A stretch of DNA of 64,000 nucleotides from Brachyhypopomus gauderio. Taxonomy: Eukaryota; Chordata; Actinopteri; Gymnotiformes; Hypopomidae. Position 1 is the first letter of the stretch, and every line of letters starts with the position of its first letter. The position numbers and the translations under genes were made by a program. This document shows positions 1-12,590 of the stretch, one piece after another. Location of the stretch: contig NC_135214.1 of assembly GCF_052324685.1 (NCBI RefSeq), positions 33,724,042 through 33,788,041 on the forward strand, written 5' to 3'. A model generated the notes under the pieces. That model saw nothing but the letters and a program-made list of their open reading frames with translations. It made no database searches and was not told where the DNA came from.

Positions 1-2600
1 CTACTGCTTTACCATTTGTCCAAACTAGGTCAATGGCCCAAAGGGGAAAGCAGACATTGACATTGCTTGTTTTATATGTAATTCTGAAAACCGTTAAATA
101 ACCACTTGCTTTTTAAAGTGCTTTTAAGTGCTGTGGAGTCTCAGTTCAAATTTCGCCATAGATTGCGGATTCGTACGCTATGTTCGTACGCTATGTTCGC
201 ATGCATACAAATGCGAAGCTGTTTTTCCGTTAAACATCCTGCTTGGTTGTCTTGATTGGACGTGAATGCAGTATTGAAATGAGAGTGTGTGTGGACAGCC
301 TGTTCTTCGTGTTGTTTAGACACAGCTCAATAATCAATAATATGGAACTCTGCGGGAGTGCGATCATGGCTTTATTAAGACATTATTGTTGCGTTCACTG
401 AAGGCCCGGGGGGGAGTCACAGAGAGGCTCCGAATACGAGCGTTGCAGGAGGGATCCATGTGTTCAGTGCCAGCAACAGAATTAGCACCAGCATCAGAAG
501 CCACTAAGTACAGTGAACTCGAAGCCTCAGGAAATGGGACCAACACCTCCAGAGAGCAGGCCATACAAACCCACACTCTAACGTTTCAGCCCGTGTCTCT
601 CACAAATGAAGACATTTATACAAGAGAACCAGAGGCTGTTATCAAGATATATATAAACTAAATAGATTCTTAAGAAAAGATGGAAAGTTCTGCGTTTCCC
701 ACCATTTGTGTCTGATTACAACAAAGCTTCAGCTCACACTCCAGACACAAATTATGAAGCATCACAGCTATGTTCCTCGTGGTCAGAAGGGGTCCATTTT
801 CACTTAGTAAAAATCACAGAGGTAGGACATTTTATCTCACACATGGTTTCTGATACATTCCATCTTAGTGATGGATTCAGATGAGTTCTTCAAGTGTGGA
901 ACGTGATTTAGAGTTCTGATTATGTCACTCAAATGCACTCAAATAGTCACTGACTCATCACTAGAACTATTTAGATGAGTCAGATGAAAGATGATCAAAT
1001 CTACTTTTATCTATGCACATAGGGTGCTCCACATCTCTATAATAAGAGCCTGTGTTTCTCCAACATAAATCTCCAACAGCAAACCTCTGATAGTAGTAAT
1101 GCAGTCCATCATTGTACCTAACAGTGCAAGAGACCGGAGAACACCAACTGGTAAAAGTATATTCATTCAAAGTGCATCTACACTTTTACAATAACTTAAG
1201 CCATAGACCATTAAACTAATCCAGTGCTGAGATTCTGGAAGACTGTAGCAGTCCATTTAATGCTGCTAATGTCAGCGTGTACTCGTGTAGTCGAATGCAT
1301 TGAAGCAGGCATTGCCAAATAATGCTCAAGTTTGATTATTCGGAAACTTTCATCACTTTGTTTCCTGCGAGATGGCTGGATTCACAAAATGGAGTTATGC
1401 AAGTTTTCCTGTTTCACATTTTGGCTAAAAATAAGCGAGCTGCCTGCCTGTGCGTGTGAAGCAGTCACTGCCACGGAGCTCAGCGTTACATAAACGAACG
1501 AGCCTGCACCGGCTAAAATCAGAGGGGAGCATGGAAAACACTGATGAGGAAAATATTTTACACATACCAGAGAGCAGCAGAAAATGAGCTTTAACCCTCG
1601 ATCAAAACTCAAATCACACACATTTCCATGACATGCTAAATAAATCTCCTTTTTTTGGAGCAGAAAATGCTAAGCCTATCGGTTCTATTTTGAGGAAAGA
1701 TTTGGACTTTGATCAGTACTTTGGGTGACGTTGATTGAGTTCCTTCAGTAAATCTATCAGCTGTTTAGTCTGTCAAAACCAAACACAAGGCCATAGCAGA
1801 GTGAAGAGAAAAACAGAATAAAAGGGCCTTTTCTGCTTTCCCTGGGGGATGCACAAACATTCATAATACAGCTCACGTTTTAGAGTGTAACCTCCTGTCA
1901 TTTACCGTGTAATTTCCCGGAACACTTTCTTTCAAAAACAAATCACACTCACCCCCACCACCCACAGACCAGTTACCAAACACTGAACACTGATGAAGGC
2001 CTACAGGATGGATAACACAAGTTCTGACATGGCAAGTGATGAGCTGTAGGTTCTTTACATCAACTCTACACCAACAAGGAGTCTCTAATCAAAGCTAAAG
2101 CATAAAAGCCCCATATATATCTGTGTGTGTGCACATGTGTGTGCATGCATGTGTGTGTGTTCTTAGGAGGTACAGAAATCTGTCGTAATCTCAAGCTTGA
2201 AGCTTGACCTCCAGTCCCTGTTAGATGCGTGTTTATAAATGTATGCAAACGCTTTTATAAACTGAATTGTTTGAAAGTATTTTACAGCTGCAGATCCTCA
2301 GTGCACGACGTGACTAATGAAAACTTCAGTTCTGTGCTTCTACAGAATAACGAGGCATTTCACAAAATAGAGTTTTCTCTTTCCCTCTTTCGTATGTTAC
2401 TTCTTTGCATTGGCCTGGTTAAACATTGTTGGAGGTCAAACGACAGCCAGTCAGTGTAAACCTTCACAACTCTGCTTATGAAGGAAGAATGATGTGCATA
2501 TTCGTCACATGCATTTTTAATATTAGTAATTTTCATTGATTTATGATACTACAGATTACCTTTGCACCTGAATATAAATACCTTAAAAGAGGGCTAAACC
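1..2600. other. Intergenic sequence, no gene recognised
   Basis: Open frames here are short (at most about 90 codons), overlap on both strands and match no protein family I know. The only simple-sequence feature is a degenerate TG-rich tract around 2118-2160. The rest looks like unique, AT-leaning noncoding DNA. Confidence 0.6.
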
Positions 2601-2622
2601 TTGAATCCACCTACCATCATAT

Positions 2623-2670
2623 ATCAATCAATCAATCAATCAAAGTTTATTTGTATAGCGCTTTTCACAA
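2623..2670 (-). mobile_element. LINE/SINE-type 3' tail with ATCA repeats
   Basis: Four ATCA units are followed by a segment reading AAAGTTTATTTGTATAGCGC. Read on the minus strand this is the 'GCGCTATACAAATAAA + (TTGA)n' type of 3' end common on fish L2-like LINEs and the SINEs that borrow their tails. Only the tail is recognisable. The family name is an inference from memory of such tails. Confidence 0.45.
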
Positions 2671-2879
2671 CACATGTTGTCACAGTAAATATATATGTCA
2701 GTAAATGCCACTTATATCATGCACCATTAAGGAAAAGGCACAAATTTCAGGGCACACCCACAGAGATTGGAGCAGGTGTCCTCCGAACTCACACCTGCAG
2801 CAGTCAGCCGTGTCCTTCACACCCTGTCTATACTATCTGGAAAGCGTCCAATGAAAGCAATAGGATGCATCCTTAAATC

Positions 2880-3450
2880 CCTTGACATAGACTTTTGAAA
2901 TGTTGAAGAATGGTGTCCCTGTCCCTTTCCTCCTTTGACAAGTGTAAATCTCGTTCTCAAATCAGGATAGAATAGTAGGTCGATTCCTTGTAATCTTTAC
3001 CATACATGGCAAACACCTTAAAAAACATTTTCACCCTCTTTGAGAGCTGTTTATGAGAGCCAAAGGAAGTTGGGATAATTCAGAATGCAGGGTGGATCTT
3101 GTTCAGGGGGAAATGACCCGTGTGGTAGGTGTCATGGTACAAGCAAAAGAGTTTTGGTATCCCCAGACAACCTCTAGCAACTGCAATTTGAGGTTTATTT
3201 AAATTAAGCCAGGAAAGTTTAAGATTCCACATAAAAGATTTAGTAATCTTATAAAATTATTGGAAATAAGGCATAGGAGCCTCCATCTGGATTAATTGCG
3301 ATAGAGAAATGTTTGGAATGCAAATCAGTTTAAGATTATTGACCTTCCCCTCTATACATACATATGAAGATGGCCACCTGTCAACATTGCACAGTTTTTA
3401 TTGTTTTTTTTTGTAATAGTGGGTCAAAATTTCATCTAGCTATGGTCCTT
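2880..3450 (-). pseudogene. Decayed L1-type LINE reverse-transcriptase fragment
   Basis: The minus strand translates, with a stop and small frame breaks, into peptides typical of the C-terminal part of L1 ORF2. From high to low coordinate these are IEGKVNNLKLICIPNISLSQ, then SFMWNLKLSWLNLNKPQ, then IAVARGCLGIPKLFCLYHD. The order fits the L1 pattern 'G.vn.lKm..lPr....' followed by 'FiW....Pri....l..p...GGlglP'. No intact frame remains, so this is a dead, 5'-truncated copy. L1 assignment is from residue pattern only. Confidence 0.6.
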
Positions 3451-3866
3451 CAAGTGTGGGTGGAATAAAACAAAAATATCGAACACCCTGTTTCGCACAG
3501 CTGAATCCACCAGGATGAGGTGTGGAGACGGGTTAGCAAGTGATAATCCAGGTGACCTAATAACCCTTAGAGTCAAGAGAAAGAATCAATAGGTCTGTGT
3601 AATCTGGGCTTAGTTATACCTGGGTCCGAAACAACCAATATCATCAGCATATAACATTGATTCGTGCATTGACCCCACCACTAAGATTCCCTAAACATGA
3701 TCACCCCTCCTCTAAGGCTGCAGTCCAATTCCAGGATTACCAGAGCAGAGAGCGTTGATCCCTGGTGCCTTCCCCTACTCACAGCCAAAGAACCTCAGAT
3801 TAGTCCATTGGTTAGCACTGCTGCTTCTGACTCTTTATATAGCATCTGAATCCATTTTATAAGCAT

Positions 3867-3953
3867 TGAAACGTGAAACGTGCCATATTTGTCAATTGTG
3901 ATTTTCACCTCAATCGAAATTTGTCCTCCGCATCTACCCATCTGTGCAATTAG

Positions 3954-4031
<78 letters not shown>

Positions 4032-4203
4032 ATTACTAGGGGGCTGTGGTGCACACATGCCCAGAGCGGTGGGCAGCCCTAGCTCGGCGCCCAGGCAGCA
4101 GTTGGGGTTAAGTACCTCAAGGGCACTTCAGTCATGGCCTCAGGTCTGGGAATCGAACCCACGACCCTCCGGTCACAAGATAATGACTTGACTGCCCCCC
4201 AAG
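3867..4203 (-). mobile_element. tRNA-derived SINE, copy 1
   Basis: On the minus strand the element starts with GGGGGGCAGTCAAGTCATTA and has a tRNA-like B box (GGTTCGATTCCC near 4149-4162). A conserved body then ends toward CACGTTTCA. The same body occurs at 22834-23114 in the same orientation, so it is an interspersed repeat. A 75-bp (CA)n run interrupts this copy. No convincing target-site duplication was seen. Confidence 0.75.
3954..4028. repeat. (CA)n microsatellite inside SINE
   Basis: This is an uninterrupted dinucleotide run of about 37 units. The second SINE copy has only a short CA stretch at the matching place, so the run grew from a CA seed inside the SINE. Confidence 0.95.
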
Positions 4204-4279
4204 TGGTACCAAACCCAAACTCCTCCATTTATGTTACTTCAGTCCACCCTACCAAATGCTGTTTAATCACCCAGTAAGA

Positions 4280-4472
4280 CAGGGGTGCTCATTACGTCGA
4301 TCGCGATCGACCGGTCGATCGCGAAGGAAGTGTCGGTCGATCGCGAAGGAATGTGCGTAGATCGCGTCACATAAAATAGTAGTAGATGAATCGCACATTT
4401 GCACTGACGGTTGTATTTTGACTGACATTCACGGTAGCCAATTTGCAATCCACTCAACAAATTACGTTCGCC

Positions 4473-4505
<33 letters not shown>

Positions 4506-4599
4506 CTCAACAAATTATGTTCGCCGCCACCCCCGGTAGATCTTTCTGACTTGGTCATCTTATAAGTAGCTCGCAAGCTGAAAACTGTGGGCACCCCTG
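4280..4599. mobile_element. Non-autonomous hAT element (320 bp) with 8-bp TSD
   Basis: The left end reads CAGGGGTGCTC and the right end GGGCACCCCTG, inverted ends starting with CAGGGGTGC. Identical 8-bp direct repeats CAGTAAGA flank the element at 4272-4279 and 4600-4607. The 8-bp TSD and CAGGG-type ends are hallmarks of the hAT superfamily. The interior is rich in GATCG palindromes and carries a poly-C run (4474-4504) between two copies of a module reading CTCAACAAATTA[C/T]GTTCGCC. It has no coding capacity and needed a transposase from elsewhere. Confidence 0.88.
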
Positions 4600-4607
4600 C
4601 AGTAAGA

Positions 4608-5198
4608 GATCTGTAGTCAGATATTGGGAGTTAGCTACTGACCACATATTAATAAACCACCTCATATGATCTGTCAAGCTACGGCCTCTAATAAAGCGTA
4701 CCTGGTCAATATGGACCATATGTTATCAGACACAACAGGATATGGTCAAAGTAATCGCCATTTCCAGCTGGTTAGCCAACATTTTAGAACGTTTACGTAA
4801 TCTACTGGAAGCAAAGAAATTGGGTGATAATTCTCACCTTCACATGGATCTTTTTAAGGACAAGATTAATTAGGAGACTACCATGTGCATCTTTTTATTG
4901 TATCTTTTTAGCATTCAAGATCTAGAGATGGACTAGACCTAGAATATCATTTTAAACACCACTGCCTGATATTTGTATGTTTTGCACATGCTACGCTCTG
5001 CACATGCTGGTAGCTTCAACAAATGAGCTCCTTAGTTGAAATGCCAGAAGGGCCATGATACACTTCTAAGTTAGCCAGATCCATGATGGATCAATATCTC
5101 ACCACTCCTTTCATGCGCTAGAACTGCCCAGTGTGTAGCAGCCCAAGAGCTGATGGTAGAGTATTCTACGGCACCTCCCAAAGGCAGTGGTTATATCT

Positions 5199-5256
<58 letters not shown>

Positions 5257-7763
5257 ATTCCCTCACTCTTACAATCACATGCTTTTTACACATTCTCTCT
5301 CTTTTTTTCTCCCCCTCATTGCCTTCCCTCCATCCTTAGAGACAAACAGAAGAAGAAGCATTTTAGGCCTGTCAGAGGGCATGTTGGTGAGATAACGGAA
5401 AGATCACACATTTAACAAGCCAGGCTGTCTGGAAATGCCGTTCCTAAGCAGGACACTCATTACAGAGAGGTCAGCCTGCTCTGCTCTGCCATATTTGGTT
5501 ATCAGATGTGAAATATTACGTCCGGCCCCTCCTCTTACGTACATCTCTTTCAAGACAATAGCTGACTTCGCTCTTCTGGTATTAAAAAGCAAGCACACTT
5601 TTGCCCTCTAGCTCTTTGTGCTATTCTTTAAACTGACAGATAATTTTTTCCCACCAGCATAAGGACCAAAGGCATCTTTCAAGATATATTCATTTGATTT
5701 AATAGGAAAAATGCCCCTTTGAGCGTTAAGGGAAAGTATAATAAATTGCACTCACCTTAATGAATAGAGGGTTTTGCCCTTCTTCAGGTGTAGATATACA
5801 CAAATCATTCTTGCTTTGTTTGGTTTATGCCTGTTTAAATCTGCTTACCGACAACACAGCAGAGTTCATGCTCTTCCCGCTGCTTACGGGGTGTTCGGTG
5901 TTTTAGTCAGTGCCGAAGCACGTCTTTCACTCTGCCTTCACACGGAGCAGTAAAGCATGCTCCGTACCGTGCCGTGCGGCCCAAGGTCAGTCGTTTACAC
6001 GCTACACGGCCCCCGTGTGTCTGACGGGGATATCAGCGGCCCTGGCCGAGGAAGCAGCGTGGCAGTGTGATTGCGAGGAGTAGTGCTCCCTTGGAGTCGC
6101 TCGTGTCTGACAAATTGCCAGTGGTCTGCGTGAAGGTCATCTTGCGGGACAGTTTCACCTACTCTCACTCCCCCAGCAGAAAGGCCTCGTCCCCCTAATT
6201 AGTTCATTCTTCACATAATTGAATCTCGTTGCGCTTTGGGCCAGCAGTAAATACGATTTATACATAAACTCCCATTGTTGGGAATCACTTCTGATTAGCA
6301 AAGGTTAAGAGGAGCCCTTCTTCTTTCTTTTGGAAGTACAAGGGAGTTTATGACTCTTTAATTGACCAGCGACTGGGAACTTCCAACGCAAGAAAAAATA
6401 GATGCAACTGATTATTAAGCAATTCGTTAACGTATAAATATAATGAAATAGGCTACTCATAAATATTGTAAAGGAGAAAAACTGAGGATTCCCATCCTAA
6501 AATGGCACAATATGAGTTTCATATCACTGTAGAACAGTTTGAGTTTTATTAGTGTCATCTGAGTCAATGTGGTCTGCCTCTTGACTGCAACTAGGAAGAC
6601 AATAGATCTGTCGGCTTCACCTCTGTTCATCGGTTCATGGGCAAGACTTATTTCTCACATGTATTAGACATTTGTTATGATTTTCTCATGACCAGCAGAT
6701 GAGGAAACAATGGCCCCTTCCTGGAGAAATGGTGTCTAAGGGAAGAGAATAATCTGGCCAATCCTCTTCTATTTGTCCCTGGATGACACATCACCTATGG
6801 GGACCTTCCATTATTTCTCGGTATGATTTATTGCCACTAAATAGTAAGCCAGAACTAAAATGTTTTACATTTTCTTCTTCTAAAAGCACTTTCTCATATG
6901 TATTTACTGACTGTACCATTAACCGACAGGATTTATTTGTCAGTGATTTAGACCATCAATTTTGTTTTGAAAAAACTCCAAAACACTGAGATGTTTCATT
7001 ATCTCCCAGGTGTGGAAAGTGGGCATGTACAGAATGCGCGTGATGAGAATGACACTGGAGCACAGCTCAGATGAGATCAGCATGCATTCATTAGGGTCTT
7101 GTAATTGTCCCACAGTAAGAATCATGATCATTTGCAGTCGCTGTACTTATGATCAGCAAATAATAAGTTGCCCAAAGTATTTTAAAGTCAACGGACTTCT
7201 ACCAATAGCTGTAGCACGTTCAAGAGGAAAAAATATATATTACTTTATGTATTCTGAAATGAATTAATTATAGATAATATGATGAAGCAGAATAACATAT
7301 TACTGTAGTTTAGGGTTTTTATTATCTTTTAAAAAAAGAATTATAGCCAGTGCCCATTCTAAAGCTCATTACTACAAAGGAACAAAAAACGCACATCTAA
7401 ACACTTCCAGTGGAAAAACCGAACATCTAAACATACTTTACTACAGATGATTCAGTGGTATAACAGCACACCTAAATGTTTCTTACTTCAGATGATTCAG
7501 TGGTAAAGTAAATAAAAACAATTTGGTATTTTGAATGTAGTCAGTGATGGATTTGTCATCCTGAGGCTCAGAAACACACCTAGACACAACCAAGGGAATG
7601 TGAGGACACCCGTCACAGCACAAACGTTGATATGATGGGGAATTACGAAGTGACAGCCCTTTGAAACCAGAAAATGTTTGGCATAAAGTGAAATATCTAA
7701 TGTTACTGTCTCAGCACTGTCATGGTCAGAATCGACAGTATGGGTCTATTTCTTTCAGTCTGT

Positions 7764-7800
<37 letters not shown>

Positions 7801-9013
7801 TTTTGTGGCATAACCAAGAAACCTCAGGCCTATTTAGTGCCCTCAATAGAAGGAGTCTATCTGATAGACACAGAGTCTGACTGCACTCTGCTCTCTGCGG
7901 TTCCCCTCGGTATCGTCAGCAGGGCGAGCGCTGGTGTGTAAAAGATGTCAGGTCCTTCCTTGCCCTCTGCTCCTTCCGCAGCAGGCTGTGGGAGCAGATG
8001 CTCCGTGGGCTTCTTGATGGCCAGACACTGACCGTCACGTGGGCGCGGAGCCAGGCTCGATACAACCGCACGGCCTCTGTCACGTCTCCACATAGCCATG
8101 AAACTCAGGCATGCATCTGCTCACAAACACGACGTTTGATTCATGAAAAAACAGGTAAATGTGAGGAGTGTTTGTGTGATTTTAGAGTTGCAGATTTGTA
8201 AAGTGTTCATGCCGAGTTCATGCTCATCTAAGATCGTAGCTCTTTGGTTTCTTTTAGGCTGAATAAGGGGCTTGTGTGGTTGAGGGACCGTCTAGATACG
8301 CTGGAGGCGTTTAGAAGGAGCAATGTTGTCTGGTTAATAGGAACTACCCATTTGCTGCCAGCTTGTGTGCCAGGAGGCGCTGGAGAGGCAGTCGACCCTC
8401 TTGTACGGCGATGAGAGAGTCACACGCCCCTCCACCGTCATTCATCCAGGAGGCCAAAGAGTCAGTCAGCAAGGGCAGAGCTTGGCAGGCCAGTTCTTGG
8501 TTACAGCAACAGCAGGGGTGTTTCGTACTGTCACTATGGTAGCCAACAAAGTGTTGAATGCCCAGCTACTGAAACTTCATGAGGCAAACATAGACATTAA
8601 TAACGTTACCGCAGGTGTACGTGGGGGCATGAGTCAGAGTCTGTATCCCCGTGACAAGGTTATCTTCTGCAACTACCGTACAGGGTTGTTACCCCTAGAG
8701 CCGCACAGGGACACTCCCCTGTGTTCTGAGGGTCGACATAAGGTCAGACAACAAAGAAGACAAAGTCTGAGACAAATAACACTTGATGACTGGATTTGGA
8801 TTTAAGGAGATAAATGGGAAACAGAAATGATGTGAAGGAATTTTGTAAGGAAAAAAATAAAAAATAGCAGTAAACCCTGTAAGTGAAGAACCTTTTATGC
8901 TCTGATGTCCAGAGAGAATTGATTTGTGAAATTGCTATAGCTTGAAATTTCAAAGCAGAACTCTTTGTTTTGGTGACAGGGAATTTCAGCCTGAAAAGAA
9001 ATCAGAAGGAAAT
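4608..9013. other. Intergenic sequence with simple repeats
   Basis: No gene recognised. It holds (TC)n runs at 5201-5253 and 7766-7795. A stretch at about 5880-6400 is free of obvious repeats and looks denser in structured motifs. A 146-codon open frame at 8365-8805 matches no family I know and has no supporting gene context. Confidence 0.55.
5201..5253. repeat. (TC)n microsatellite
   Basis: This is an uninterrupted TC run of about 26 units, read directly from the sequence. Confidence 0.95.
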
Positions 9014-9782
9014 TGCTGTACCCTTCTACACACTGATCAATAACCCTTCAACATTATTCCCACCAACGTTAAGTGCTGTACCCTTCTACACACTGATCAA
9101 TAACCCTTCAACATTATTCCCACCAACGTTAAGTGCTGTACCCTTCTACACACTGATCAATAACCCTTCAACATTATTCCCACCAACGTTAAGTGCTGTA
9201 CCCTTCTACACACTGATCAATAACCCTTCAACATTATTCCCACCAACGTTAAGTGCTGTACCCTTCTACACACTGATCAATAACCCTTCAACATTATTCC
9301 CACCAACGTTAAGTGCTGTACCCTTCTACACACTGATCAATAACCCTTCAACATTATTCCCACCAACGTTAAGTGCTGTACCCTTCTACACACTGATCAA
9401 TAACCCTTCAACATTATTCCCACCAACGTTAAGTGCTGTACCCTTCTACACACTGATCAATAACCCTTCAACATTATTCCCACCAACGTTAAGTGCTGTA
9501 CCCTTCTACACACTGATCAATAACCCTTCAACATTATTCCCACCAACGTTAAGTGCTGTACCCTTCTACACACTGATCAATAACCCTTCAACATTATTCC
9601 CACCAACGTTAAGTGCTGTACCCTTCTACACACTGATCAATAACCCTTCAACATTATTCCCACCAACGTTAAGTGCTGTACCCTTCTACACACTGATCAA
9701 TAACCCTTCAACATTATTCCCACCAACGTTAAGTGCTGTACCCTTCTACACACTGATCAATAACCCTTCAACATTATTCCCA
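9014..9782. repeat. Minisatellite, 60-bp unit, about 12.8 perfect copies
   Basis: Thirteen head-to-tail copies of a 60-bp unit begin TGCTGTACCCTTCTACACAC. Each complete copy is identical at every base, and the last stops about 49 bases in. Because 60 is a multiple of three and one frame lacks stops, the array reads as a 20-residue repeat (AVPFYTLINNPSTLFPPTLS). There is no start-codon context, splice structure or flanking coding sequence, so I treat the open frame as a by-product of the period. Confidence 0.97.
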
Positions 9783-12167
9783 ACTTGCTGAGGTCCAAAT
9801 ATTTGGGATGAAAAAAATATCGGCTGTAAAGAAACAAACGTTTTATTTTATTATTTTATTTTATTCCATAGCCAAGGAACAGGGTACACACAGGGCACTG
9901 ATGATCTGTTCTCTGTTCATCCCATTCCAAATCCAGGAGACATGCAGAAACTGCACCCAAGACAAAAGTAACTAAAGCAGCTTTGATCAGATTTCCTTCG
10001 ATAACGTTGGTATCCGCTTGTCTGCTGTCTGCTCACAGACTGCTCGCTGTAAAGGAATGTGAAGTATGTATATTCCTTCAAACTACTACAATGATTATTT
10101 CAGACAGAATGGCTTCTAACCACTGGGATTTCCACTGAAGTGACACATATCAAGCCTTTTCACAGGACACACTTTTGACTGCTGAAATGCAACTATAACA
10201 ATTCAACCAGCACAAAGAATCATTAAAAAAAACATCAATAAAACAACAGGTGCATTAATGCATTCAAATCTTTTCGTATAAGGTGCAGTCATGTCACGTC
10301 CTCTGGAGAATCTCTGGGCTGAAGCTGCGTTCTACTGGAAGTGTTCCTTCTTTGGAAATAGAGCATTCAGTGTTGAAATCAAAAGACTCCTGAAACCTTG
10401 ACCAGAATGTGTACTCGGTTAATAAATTCATGGTAATGAATTCATAATGTGTGGCTGGGTCAGAAGGGCAAGGATATACTGTGCTTGTTGAAGACATCAA
10501 ACATCCTCTGGTCTTTGGATAAGGTCCAACCGCTTATTAGGTGGCCCACAGATTTGCTGTGTAATCAGCTGTTAACTGAGAGATGGTGCCGACTGAGAAT
10601 GTGACTGAGCTGAACGGGTCGCCCTGTACGTCACGCTGGCGGATGGTGCACAAATGTCTTACCCGTTTGCAGACTCTTAACTTTCAAGGTTTGTGTGCTT
10701 GTGTGTTTACAAAGCTGCTTACAGTTTAAATGTAAGGATGAATGCCAATTTATTTTGGCAATAAAAAAAGGAACCATGACGTATCAAAGACTGTAGACCG
10801 TCTGTCAGCATCAGTCATTCTGCAACCTCTCATCATGTCAGTTTATGACCACAAGATCACTGCTGGCTGAAAATGTTTGATGAGATAGCAAACCCACATC
10901 CAGCACTCGAAACCCACCAGTATCACAGAATGAAATGTATGTATGGCACAATATGTCTAAAACCCCACAAATTGCTTGCAGCACATACGCCTGTACCATA
11001 CAACACCTGTGTAGTGACCCATGTCCACGGTGATGCTAGGTTAAGAATGGTGCACCAAATATAGTTTTGGGAGCAGTAGTGTGGTCAGAAACTGACCAGT
11101 GATGGGGGGGAGGGGGGCAGGAGAACTCTGCATGATATGATGAGATACAGGGTTTAACTCTGCCCTGGTAGAAATCACACCGAAGGACATAATTGTATCC
11201 TTTAGAAATCACATCTAAGGACATAATTGTACCTTTTAGAAATCACATCTAAGGATTTAATTGTACCTTTTAGAAATCACATATAAGGAAGATGTTTCTC
11301 TAAAATGTGGCTTTATTGGAAACAAGAGGTCCAACACAAGAATTCCACAAGCCTCTGTTAGATGTGTAAAAAAAGATAAACTTTTCACGACAAAAAAAGT
11401 TACAAGATAGCAAAACCAACATGGTGTCTGTCATTTCTGTAGTCTTTAATTCTCTTCTCAGACCTACCAGAAAAATAAAAAGCAAGCAAACAAAAGAATG
11501 ACCTTACGTAGTACAGTTAAGAGTTGATACGTCAGAAATCCATTTGTTGCAATATCCAAAATGTCTATCAAATCTGATGAGAGATGCAGCAGGGAAAGAA
11601 ATAAAAGTCACTTTGTACAGCATCCGTGCTGTTCGCCACACCTACACACCACTCCACTTGGCTCCAGGGCACCAGAGCAGGGATGTCGCATACGCGTCCC
11701 CAGGCTGTGTGGACATGCACAGGGACAAAGGGCTCTGTCATGAGCATCAGGAGGTCAAGGTGGAGCAAAGAACTGTTGTAGTATGCTCAGGAGGGTTCTG
11801 TCGCAAGTGGAGGAGATTCATTTGAATTGGTGCTGAATACAGGTTTGTATGTGAGTGTGCATTTGAATAAGAACTCATTTGTGGTCTAGCCAAAGTGTGT
11901 GTGTGTGTGTGTGTGTATTGGGTGGGGGGAGGAGCTAACATTTGAGTTAGGGTGTGTGTGCTTGTGTGTGCTGCCTCAAATACTGTGAATACTCAGACTG
12001 TGTGCAGACTATGTGATGTGATGGTGCTCTCTCTGATGCACCCGTCAGCCTCAAACAGGGGAGTGTGTTTGTGTGCTCAAGAAGATGTTGGTGAAGAATT
12101 AAGATATTTTTTTAAATAAGCATTTTCTCAAAGGAACAACCCTGATGCCAAGATATCACTGCTGTTC
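9783..12167. other. Intergenic sequence; short 35-bp tandem repeat near 11.2 kb
   Basis: No gene recognised. At 11168-11290 a 35-bp unit starting TAGAAATCACATCTAAGG is repeated about 3.5 times with a few differences. A short (GT)n tract lies near 11897-11917. Confidence 0.6.
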
Positions 12168-12590
12168 AAATACAGCTCTCTCTTGGTCCCTAAATACAGC
12201 TCTGCCTTGGTCCCTACATACAGCTCTGCCTTGGTCCCTAAATACAGCTCTACCTTGGTCCCTAAATACAACTCTCCCTTGGTCCCTAAATACAACTCTC
12301 CCTTGGTCCCTAAATACAGCTCTACCTTGGTCCCTAAATACAGCTCTGCCTTGGTCCCTAAATACAACTCTCCCTTGGTCCCTAAATACAACTCTCCCTT
12401 GGTCCCTAAATACAACTCTCCCTTGGTCCCTAAATACAGCTCTACCTTGGTCCCTAAATACAACTCTCCCTTGGTCCCTAAATACAGTGCTCCATTAGTC
12501 CTAAATATAGCTCTCCCTTGGTCCCTAAACACAGCTCTCCCTTGGTCCCTAAATACAGTGCTCCATTAGTCCTAAATACAGCTCTCCCTT
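12168..12590. repeat. Minisatellite, 24-bp unit, about 17 copies
   Basis: The unit is TTGGTCCCTAAATACAGCTC plus CTGCC-type ends. Copies vary at a few positions (CAGCTCT/CAACTCT, GCC/ACC/CCC), and the last few carry a CCATTAGTCC variant. The period is divisible by three, so two plus frames and one minus frame stay open across it (for example an 8-residue LVPKYSSA repeat). These are not genes. Confidence 0.93.

Noticed and set aside
8365-8805. 146-codon open frame, possible single-exon gene
   Set aside because: The sequence matches no family I know, has no repeat or domain signature, and lies in non-coding surroundings. Chance length is plausible.
8970-9791. 273-codon open frame over the 60-bp repeats
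   Set aside because: The frame exists only because the unit is 60 bp and lacks a stop in one phase. There is no codon divergence, domain or exon context.
12128-12569. Open frames over the 24-bp repeats
   Set aside because: These are period-of-three artefacts of the minisatellite on both strands.
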